This document shows, in pieces, positions 1-5,649 of a stretch of DNA of 10,802 nt. Source of the DNA: CAZXCQ01 sp964639275 (GTDB taxonomy: Bacteria > Desulfobacterota > DSM-4660 > Desulfatiglandales > Desulfatiglandaceae); the NCBI GenBank assembly GCA_964639275.1, contig CAZXCQ010000210.1:1-10802 (forward strand), in the 5' to 3' direction. Positions within the stretch are counted from its first letter, which is position 1; every line of letters begins with the position of its first letter. Below the pieces are notes generated by a model, which saw nothing but the letters and a program-made list of their open reading frames with translations, did no database searches and was not told the DNA's origin. Both the position numbers and the translations under genes were made by a program.

Positions 1-55
1 CCGGAATGACGTGAACTTAGCCTCTCTTGTCATTCCGGCGAAAGCCGGAATCCAG
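1..55. repeat. Palindromic extragenic repeat (REP/dRS3-like), partial at the window edge
   Basis: Bases 32-39 (ATTCCGGC) and 44-51 (GCCGGAAT) form a perfect 8-bp stem around a GAAA loop, within the motif GTCATTCCGGCGAAAGCCGG followed by AATCCAG. The first ten bases of the window (CCGGAATGAC) are the exact reverse complement of 29-38 (GTCATTCCGG). This suggests a second, inverted copy whose body lies to the left of the window. The motif matches the general pattern of 'GTCATTCC..GGAATCCAG' repeats that are scattered between genes in many proteobacteria. It lies outside any convincing gene. Confidence 0.7.
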
Positions 56-169
56 GTGTCCTCCCCCTAATTATTGAGATGTTACAACTTTGGACTGCCA
101 AGTTTCTATTTACTATTTATTGGGGCGTCTGGTTCAAACAGATACGGGATGTTGGTCACGTTAAATTAA

Positions 170-202
170 CGCCCCTTTGGGCCATGAACGCCCAAAGGGG
201 CG
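170..202 (-). terminator. Rho-independent-type terminator of the solute-binding protein gene
   Basis: CGCCCCTTTGGGC (170-182) and GCCCAAAGGGGCG (190-202) pair perfectly over 13 bp with a 7-nt loop. The hairpin starts 26 bp past the stop codon of the minus-strand gene ending at 229. On that strand it is followed by TTAATTTAA, an AT-rich but not uninterrupted U tract. The stem is very strong, so I read it as a terminator; the imperfect U tract is the only weakness. Confidence 0.75.
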
Positions 203-228
203 AACCTGGTCTGGCCGGTTTGCATGGT

Positions 229-1593
229 CTACACAACGCCCCTTGCCCGCCACTTCCCAAATATCTTTTTGACCTTCCGATCCGCTGCCTTGATTGCCTC
301 CTCGGGGGTCATCTTGTCGGCAGCGGCCCTGGCAAACATGGTAGAGATGATCCATGTGCTGAATATCTCGTCAATGGCCGCGTTGGCATACCCGGGGTAG
401 CCCACATTGGTGGCCCAGTCAAGGACATCGTCAAGGACCTTGTACTTGTCCGGTGGATCGGCATTCTTGTCATAGGAGACCAGTTTTTTCAGGTCTGGGA
501 CCGTCCCGGGCCAGCACGGAAAGTTATAGAATTCGCTGGCCAGAAATGCGGTCCGGAAATTGGAGATATAATCAACCAGAAATTTCTTGGCCCCTTCGAT
601 GTTGTCCGCAAATTTCCAGATCACATAGACATCCATGACGTGCTCCAGCCCCATCCTGCGCACCGGACCCTTGCATGCCTTGGCAAGCCAGATCTTTTTT
701 GCCATCGCCGGGGCGGTCTTCTCCGCTGTGCGGGTGATGGAAATGGCGTTTAAGGCCAGTGAACCCTTGCCCGAGATCATAAAGCGGTTGTTGGAAGAGG
801 CATCCCAGGTAAACACCTCGTCTGTCATACACTCCTTGTACAGGGCCTTGACAAATTTGACCGCCTCCAGTGTCTCCTTTGAGTCCAGCACCGGGTTCCC
901 TTCCGCATCCTGGACAGATGATCCAAAGGAGTACATGATCGCCCGCATGGCCATATTGGTGTCGATCTCGGATGCCAGCCCGATACCCACGGGGATATTG
1001 TATTTTTTCTTTATCTTTGCACCGCCTACACGCACATCCTCCCAGGTGTCGGGGTACATGCCCACACCGTCCCAGAGGTCCTTGCGGTAGTTGACCGGAT
1101 CGGGGACAAAGCTGTCAGAGAAGCCGTAGTATTTCTTTGTCTTTGGGTCGTAGGTGCTCTTGATGGCCAGCTCGATGGGTTTGCCGACGTTTTTCTCGCA
1201 TTCTTCGTATATTTCCTTATGGTTGATCACCTGCGCTTCCATGTCAGGTTTGGGCCATAGAAACATAAACAGGTCATGGCCCTTCTGTGCCGAGACCTCT
1301 GCGGCGGCCCGGGCATTCAGTCCGGCCAGGCCGATGGTGTCGAGGATGACCTTGGTGTCATTTTTCTTTCCCCACTCCTCGATGTAGGTGTCCCTAAACC
1401 ACTTGTCGTATCCCGGTACAAAGTGGACCCACTGGAGGATTTTGAGGGTTTTTTGTTGGGCGGCACCGTAACGGGGGAACACCACTCCCCCGGCACCGAG
1501 GGCCGCTGCGCCCACCAGGCTGGTTTTGATGAATTCCCGTCTGGTAATGACTCCTACCCTTTTCTTCTTCAACCCTTCTGTGCTAAATGCCAT
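229..1593 (-). CDS. Tat-exported ABC transporter solute-binding protein, family 1
   Basis: The 454-residue product looks like an extracellular solute-binding protein of the SBP_bac_1 type, which captures a ligand outside the membrane and delivers it to an ABC importer. Residues 17-23 read TRREFIK, a twin-arginine motif (R18, R19), followed by a small-residue hydrophobic stretch (about 24-40) and a plausible cleavage site after Y-G-A-A (residue 45). The mature part starts with a beta strand (KTLKILQWVHF) and keeps the length and style of carbohydrate/polyamine-type binding proteins. The ATG at 1593 is well supported: AAGGAGG lies 7 nt upstream. Tat export suggests folding in the cytoplasm before secretion. 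No permease or ATPase gene is in the window, and a strong hairpin follows the stop, so it appears monocistronic on its downstream side. The ligand cannot be read from the sequence. Confidence 0.88.
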   Translation of the reverse strand: MAFSTEGLKKKRVGVITRREFIKTSLVGAAALGAGGVVFPRYGAAQQKTLKILQWVHFVPGYDKWFRDTYIEEWGKKNDTKVILDTIGLAGLNARAAAEVSAQKGHDLFMFLWPKPDMEAQVINHKEIYEECEKNVGKPIELAIKSTYDPKTKKYYGFSDSFVPDPVNYRKDLWDGVGMYPDTWEDVRVGGAKIKKKYNIPVGIGLASEIDTNMAMRAIMYSFGSSVQDAEGNPVLDSKETLEAVKFVKALYKECMTDEVFTWDASSNNRFMISGKGSLALNAISITRTAEKTAPAMAKKIWLAKACKGPVRRMGLEHVMDVYVIWKFADNIEGAKKFLVDYISNFRTAFLASEFYNFPCWPGTVPDLKKLVSYDKNADPPDKYKVLDDVLDWATNVGYPGYANAAIDEIFSTWIISTMFARAAADKMTPEEAIKAADRKVKKIFGKWRARGVV

Positions 1594-2136
1594 GGCATTT
1601 CCTCCTTATGCTAGGAAAGTTTATTTTTGTCGGGCAATTAAAATCGCGTTGTCAGAGTTGAGTTTTTAGATTAACACGCCACACGGCCTAATGGAAAAGA
1701 TTTTGCCTTTGACTCGCTTGGTCGGGAGACCGCCCCGGTAGCCAGTATTACCATTTTGCAGGATGAACAAGAGTAGCAGGAAATGAACTTTTGATGCGAA
1801 AGCTTTCGGGATTTGAACAAGCCCTTGAAACCGACGGGGTCCCCTCCGGCTTTGGTCACATGACTCTGTCCTGGGGGGGCCACGACCCAGGCTGGAGCCA
1901 GACAGCTCCGGGACGATTTTTTCTAGCTCAACACCCTTCAACCAGTTCCTCCGAATCCATGACCCTGGAGATTGAGGTCTTGGTTAACTTGACGGGTTGG
2001 GTTTTCAAGGCCTATGGCCCTTTCTGTAACATCCCAAAGGCCTTGTCAAGTCCTTTTTGGGAGGGATACTAGTCAATGTGCAGGCCTTTTCCCCTGAAAC
2101 GCAGGAAATTCACTGCACCCCACACCCCGATTTCGG
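1594..2136. other. Long intergenic gap, no convincing gene
   Basis: This stretch of 543 bp lies between the DUF362 gene end and the binding-protein gene start, both on the minus strand. The best candidate is a 91-codon minus-strand ORF (1941 to 1666) with a TTG start and GGAGG 6 nt upstream (1948-1952). Its protein is arginine/proline-rich with one short hydrophobic run (HFLLLLFIL) and looks like nothing I recognise. A second minus frame (1883 to 1671) overlaps it and contains a C-x2-C-x2-C cluster. Neither reads like a conserved protein. I found no clear sigma-70 promoter for the binding-protein gene and no strong terminator for the DUF362 gene. The gap may hold a decayed gene or a long 5' leader. 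Confidence 0.5.
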
Positions 2137-3462
2137 TCACTTCTTTGGATACCTTGGATCGGCGACTCCCTCGGTGGGACGGCCAAAGGAGGCGGTATCC
2201 AGCCCGGATAAGGGATGGTTTTGGGCGTACATCCCTTTGAGCTTTCTTGCCCTCACCTCGGGGTAGAAACGGGCAATGGCGGCCTGGCTTCGGTCAAGGG
2301 GGACCTCTTCAATCTGGTATTCTGTGGTTCCCAGCCCGTTTTCCACACCGCCGTATATCTGGGGCTCGATGTCCTTTCCTTTGATCAGGTTGAGCTTTTT
2401 TGAACCGGGGGCCAGGGCACCACACTCTTCAGCCTCCGAATTTATGAGCCCCGGGGCCTGGTTCATCAGATCGATACAGGCCTTGTCCACGGCCACCGGG
2501 TCCAGGGAGGCCAGAATACCCAACCCGTTGACGATGGGGGTGTCGGTCCACCCATAACAGTCACAGCTTGGGGTTATGTCCACCGCGAAGTTGATAAAGA
2601 AACACTTCTCAGGCCCTTTGGTCAGGGTGGTTGCCAGGGCAGAGTCGGCGATGCGCCGGCCCAGGGCAGGCAGGTGGTCAAAGCGCGTTATGGCGTTTAC
2701 CCCGGCCATATTGACGCACAAATTGGCGCAGGCAAAGCAGTAGACACACGCCTCCAGGTCGATCTCCAGCCCCTTCCGGGTCACCTTTACCGCCCCTTCG
2801 GGGCAGCAGTCCTGGCAGGTCTCCCACCACTCGCACCTGCGACCCGGGCAGAGATCCGGGTCGATGACCGGTTTGTCGCCGGCAAAGGCGCCGTGGAGGT
2901 TCATCTTCCCTCGTTTGCTTGCCCCGCCGACACCAATGTTCTTAAGGGCTCCACCATAACCCCCCGCGGGATGGCCTTTAAAATGGGCAACAGAGAGCAA
3001 AGCGTCGGCATCGGCGATGGCGCGGGCGACAAACTGTTTTTTCAGATAGGTCCCTTTTCCTTTAAGATCGATGGTGACGTCATCTGTTCCCACCCACCCA
3101 TCGGCAATGATAACCGGGCATCCCACCGAGGAGTGGTTAAAGCCGTTGTAGTTGGCGGTCTCCAGGTGATCAATGGCGAGGGTTCGGCTGATCCAGGGGT
3201 GGTAGGGCATCGTGGTCGTGTCGGTCACAAAAGGCCGGCAGCCCTGTTCTTTGAGCGCCTCCACCAGGGTGCGGACCACGACGGGTCTCAGATAGCCCAC
3301 GTTATAGGCCTCTCCCATATGGGTCTTGACAGCGACGATATCCCCCGGTTTGAGGTTGTGAAGCCACCCGGAATGCTCCAGAATCTGGCGGCCCTTTATG
3401 GCCGTGGATTCCAGGAAACGCCTGGCACGTGCATCCATAAAATAGACCCTTGACTTCCCCAT
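2137..3462 (-). CDS. DUF362 domain protein with two iron-sulfur cluster motifs
   Basis: The 441-residue product belongs to the DUF362 family, often annotated as iron-sulfur or ferredoxin-like proteins of unknown role in anaerobes. Family signatures are present: HMGEAYNVGYLRP (residues 48-60), HFKGHPAGGYGGALKNIGVG (160-179) and DPVAVDKACIDLMNQ (321-335). Cysteines at 239, 242, 245 and 249 form a standard C-x2-C-x2-C-x3-C [4Fe-4S] motif. The preceding motif is irregular: C205-x4-C210-x5-C216-x2-C219-C220-P, with a Trp-Trp pair in the insertion. A later SCDCYG (299-304) adds two more cysteines. I chose the ATG at 3462 because AAGGAGG lies 4 nt upstream and the family begins there; the frame stays open further upstream to 3537. 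The protein has no signal peptide, so it is probably a cytoplasmic redox protein. It lies downstream of the adenosyltransferase gene and the flavoprotein remnant, probably in one transcript. Confidence 0.88.
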   Translation of the reverse strand: MGKSRVYFMDARARRFLESTAIKGRQILEHSGWLHNLKPGDIVAVKTHMGEAYNVGYLRPVVVRTLVEALKEQGCRPFVTDTTTMPYHPWISRTLAIDHLETANYNGFNHSSVGCPVIIADGWVGTDDVTIDLKGKGTYLKKQFVARAIADADALLSVAHFKGHPAGGYGGALKNIGVGGASKRGKMNLHGAFAGDKPVIDPDLCPGRRCEWWETCQDCCPEGAVKVTRKGLEIDLEACVYCFACANLCVNMAGVNAITRFDHLPALGRRIADSALATTLTKGPEKCFFINFAVDITPSCDCYGWTDTPIVNGLGILASLDPVAVDKACIDLMNQAPGLINSEAEECGALAPGSKKLNLIKGKDIEPQIYGGVENGLGTTEYQIEEVPLDRSQAAIARFYPEVRARKLKGMYAQNHPLSGLDTASFGRPTEGVADPRYPKK

Positions 3463-3558
3463 AGCGCCTCCTTGTCTCTTTCCCAATGGATAACCGACCC
3501 GGGTCTTTCGATCAGGGGTTGAAGATACGGATACCACGTTTATCCCTTGCAGTACAGG

Positions 3559-3708
3559 TCAAAATCTCCTCAAGGTGGGTGTTGCCTTCCCTGGATTGGC
3601 CTTAGAAATCACCAGCACATCAAGACCCGCCTCCCGGGCCGAGATTGAGGCCCTGAGGCCGGCGGCACCACTTCCCACAATCATTACATCACAAGAGACA
3701 TGTTCCAT
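3559..3708 (-). pseudogene. Truncated FAD-dependent oxidoreductase (N-terminal stub)
   Basis: This 49-codon reading frame starts at an ATG whose A is the last base of the adenosyltransferase stop codon (TGATG, a 1-nt overlap typical of translational coupling). After a short leader it reads CDVMIVGSGAAGLRASISAR and then EAGLDVLVISKANPGKAT, ending in PTLRRF and a TGA at 3561-3559. The GxGAAGLRA motif with a following beta strand and S-K is the Rossmann dinucleotide fold that opens succinate dehydrogenase/fumarate reductase-type flavoproteins, normally about 450-600 residues long. Similarity stops just after the position where family members have a G-T/C-T stretch. The remaining 400 or more residues are absent: only about 96 bp separate the stop from the DUF362 start. 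I read this as the remnant of a deletion. A functional 49-residue peptide cannot be excluded but is unlikely. Confidence 0.8.
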
Positions 3709-4211
3709 CAATATTCAATGCCCTTCCGCGCCCTTGCGCCATGATAGTAAGCGTGCTTTATCTGGACCAATTCGGTCACATAGTCGGCACACCGGATAAA
3801 CTCCGGGGCGGCGTCTCTTCCTGTCATAACCAACTCAACCCGATTCTTGCATCTCTGCATGAGCTCTAATATCTGTTCTTTTTTGAGGATGTGGAAGATG
3901 ACCGTATCCAATATTTCGTCACAGATAAGCAGATGAGCCCCTGACTCAGCGGCTGAAAAGGCATACTCCAAGCCCTGCGTGGCATGCTCATAGTGGACCT
4001 GGTCCGGACCGTACGACATAATAAAGGGATGCTCCCCCGGGCACCAATAACGAATCTCGGGAATCCTTTCAAAGATAGCCACCTCACCGGAATTCCCGGA
4101 TTTCATGAACTGGACAAAATCCACTTGAAGACCCCTTCCAGCCGCCCGGATGGCGAGGCCAACCGCCCTTGAGGTCTTTCCCGCCCCCTGTCCGTAGCAT
4201 ATATGAATCAA
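3708..4211 (-). CDS. cobO: Cob(I)yrinic acid a,c-diamide adenosyltransferase, CobA/CobO/BtuR type (small form)
   Basis: This 167-residue protein should transfer the adenosyl group of ATP to the cobalt of a Co(I) corrinoid, a cytoplasmic step in making adenosylcobalamin. The P-loop opens the protein: CYGQGAGKTS (residues 5-14, K12), where the family usually has GNGKGKTT. A hydrophobic strand plus D-E (LLICDEI, 94-100) fits the conserved acidic motif. VELVMTGRDAAPEFIRCADY (125-144) and the C-terminal ARKGIEY are hallmarks of the family. The start is a TTG at 4211. There is no ATG upstream in frame before a stop, and only a weak SD (GAAGG, 7 nt upstream). The short N terminus lacks the few residues that usually precede the first strand. 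The gene is coupled by TGATG to the flavoprotein remnant downstream, and it is divergent from the two-domain homologue at 4612. Confidence 0.87.
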   Translation of the reverse strand: MIHICYGQGAGKTSRAVGLAIRAAGRGLQVDFVQFMKSGNSGEVAIFERIPEIRYWCPGEHPFIMSYGPDQVHYEHATQGLEYAFSAAESGAHLLICDEILDTVIFHILKKEQILELMQRCKNRVELVMTGRDAAPEFIRCADYVTELVQIKHAYYHGARARKGIEY

Positions 4212-4611
4212 GCCGAAGCCTTCGCCCCTGATATCTCCTGATCGTCTTAGTGGATAATAGATAATCTCACCCCCTTTGCTGGAAAATATGCTGCCTTTTA
4301 TGCTATACTTCTACCTTGTGTCAACCCCGTATTCCGGGAAGGATATTTGTAACATATTGAAATAGCAATATGTTTCCAATCTACTGGAAATTGTAGCCCA
4401 TAAATATGAGCGAACAGCACACAATGATTCCAGACACTTACAAGGTCAGAAGGCAATTTTGCGGAATACGGGGTCAACGTAATCCCAGCCCTGGCGGAAT
4501 AGTCGGGCTCATTGCAGGGCCCTCGGTTTTCTTCCTTGACTTTCCCATCAATATCTGGTCTCTCTCGCTTGGCCGGATATGGCCGGGAAAACGGAGGGAA
4601 AGGCTTCCACC
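4212..4611. other. Divergent intergenic region between the two adenosyltransferase genes
   Basis: About 400 bp separate the two start codons. The region holds a MITE-like element (listed separately). On the plus strand TGCTATACT (4301-4309) has the form of an extended -10 element without a good -35 box; it sits just left of the element and points to the 4612 gene. On the minus strand TATTAT (complement of 4254-4259) is a possible -10 for the 4211 gene, again without a clear -35. I looked for a cobalamin riboswitch and found no B12-box-like GCCACTG or the other conserved blocks on either strand. Both promoter suggestions are weak. Confidence 0.4.
4320..4478. mobile_element. MITE-like element with perfect terminal inverted repeats
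   Basis: CCCGTATTCCG (4326-4336) and CGGAATACGGG (4462-4472) are perfect 11-bp inverted repeats at the two ends of a 147-bp core without a coding frame of note. Each is flanked directly by GTCAAC (4320-4325 and 4473-4478), a perfect 6-bp direct repeat that looks like a target-site duplication. The ends can also be read as a 12-bp inverted repeat with a 4-bp TCAA duplication, or as 17-bp arms with two mismatches. Inside, AACATATTG (4351-4359) and CAATATGTT (4366-4374) form a 9-bp stem with a 6-nt loop, followed by a weaker TTTCCA/TGGAAA hairpin (4373-4390). No transposase gene is nearby, so any movement would be in trans. I cannot assign an IS family. Confidence 0.6.
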
Positions 4612-5649
4612 ATGTTAGAAAAAGGCCTGATACAGGTATATACAAGCGAGTCCGAACGATTTAACTTCGCCCCCATGGGGTTGAGCCTGCGTGCATCGGG
4701 ACAGGGGCTTCGGACTCTGGTCACATCTTTTTTTCCCCATGAGTTGATGGAAGGGGCCGACAACGCTTCGCTGCTCCTTAAACCAAATCTGGTCATCGAA
4801 CGTGACTCTATCGGGCAAATACCCCTGCCAGCGGATGAGAGAGGCCAGGAAGACACCAACATCGCGAGGCTCTTTAAGAGATCCAGAGATGCGGTCCTCA
4901 GCGGGGATTTCGATATTGTTATCTTAACCGGGATAAACAAGGTGCTGGACCTGGGGCTTCTGCCCCTTGAAGAAATCCTCAAGCTCATGAAAGAGAAACC
5001 CGAACGGGTGGAGTTGGTCCTCTCCGGCCCAAAGGCCAGTGAACAGGTCATTGATCGGGCCGACCTGGTGACAGAGATGGTCGTGCATAAGTCAGGACTT
5101 GTGCTTGAGCCGGGGAACTGTCCTCAAGGAAGTGGAACCACCGAAGTTGTCACCGGAAATGGAAAGGGGAAAACCACCTATTGTCTTGGAAAAGGAATGC
5201 TCACATCTTGTGTGGGAGTCCCCACCCTGGTCTTCCAGTTCATAAAATCACCAAAGCCGTACGGGGAGGTAAAGGCCATCAGAAGGCTTCCTAATATCGA
5301 GATAAGGACCATGGGGAAAGGCTTTCTCAATAAACACAGCCCATTTTTTGACAAGAAACACATCCAGGCGGCGCGTCATGCATGGAAGCTCTGGCTCAAG
5401 ACGATCCATTCACAGGAATACGGTCTCCTGATCATGGATGAAATCAATATCGCCACCCATCACGGACTCATTAACGGCCAACGGGTCCGCGAAATGCTCT
5501 TTCTCAGACCTCACAAGTTTGATATCCTCCTGAGCGGTCGCAATGCCCATCCGGACGTTGTTGATGCGGCCACCACCGTCATCGAAATGAAGGAGATCAA
5601 ACACCCTTTCAAAAAGGGTATCGGGGCGAGAAGAGGGATCGAATTCTAA
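4612..5649 (+). CDS. cobO: Two-domain corrinoid adenosyltransferase (CobA/CobO/BtuR type) with a degenerate N-terminal domain
   Basis: The 345-residue protein is a tandem fusion of two CobA/CobO/BtuR-type domains; the family is normally about 170-200 residues. The C-terminal domain (about 176-345) looks active: TGNGKGKTT P-loop (181-189), LLIMDEINIA (272-281), ILLSGRNAHPDVVDAA (305-320) and EIKHPFKKGIGARRGIEF (328-345). The N-terminal domain (about 1-160) keeps the fold but not the motifs. After GLIQVYT, the P-loop is replaced by SESERFNF before GLSLRASGQGLR (23-34). The acidic motif before IN is ILTGINK (104-110) rather than a DEIN. VELVLSGPKASEQVIDRADL (133-152) is retained. It may therefore bind substrate, scaffold or regulate rather than catalyse. 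I chose the ATG at 4612 because GLIQVYT follows at the usual distance and GGAGGG lies upstream (4593-4598, spacing 13, rather long). An in-frame ATG at 4579 lacks an SD. Confidence 0.87.
   Translation: MLEKGLIQVYTSESERFNFAPMGLSLRASGQGLRTLVTSFFPHELMEGADNASLLLKPNLVIERDSIGQIPLPADERGQEDTNIARLFKRSRDAVLSGDFDIVILTGINKVLDLGLLPLEEILKLMKEKPERVELVLSGPKASEQVIDRADLVTEMVVHKSGLVLEPGNCPQGSGTTEVVTGNGKGKTTYCLGKGMLTSCVGVPTLVFQFIKSPKPYGEVKAIRRLPNIEIRTMGKGFLNKHSPFFDKKHIQAARHAWKLWLKTIHSQEYGLLIMDEINIATHHGLINGQRVREMLFLRPHKFDILLSGRNAHPDVVDAATTVIEMKEIKHPFKKGIGARRGIEF

Noticed and set aside
74..85. TTGAGATGTTAC, which recurs on the minus strand at 10749-10760
   Set aside because: A few shared 12-mers are expected by chance between both strands of a 10.8-kb sequence, and the flanks do not match.
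79..753. Plus-strand open frame of 224 codons
   Set aside because: It lies opposite the solute-binding protein gene, has no SD and reads like antisense protein; the minus-strand gene has family motifs and a good start.
2007..2044. AAGGCCT/AGGCCTT inverted repeat as a terminator for the DUF362 gene
   Set aside because: The 7-bp stem has a loop of more than 20 nt and no U tract, too weak to call.
2674..3453. Plus-strand open frame of 259 codons
   Set aside because: It is fully antisense to the DUF362 gene, whose motifs are clear.
3559..3561. In-frame TGA between the flavoprotein stub and the DUF362 frame read as selenocysteine
   Set aside because: Similarity to the flavoprotein stops before the TGA and the DUF362 gene has its own SD and start, so a read-through fusion is not supported; shared frame has a one-in-three chance.
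4212..4611. Cobalamin riboswitch between the adenosyltransferase genes
   Set aside because: It was expected from context, but no B12-box-like GCCACTG or the other conserved blocks could be found on either strand.
4298..4645. Minus-strand open frame of 115 codons across the divergent region
   Set aside because: It spans the MITE-like element and the start of the plus-strand gene, and has no recognisable protein features.
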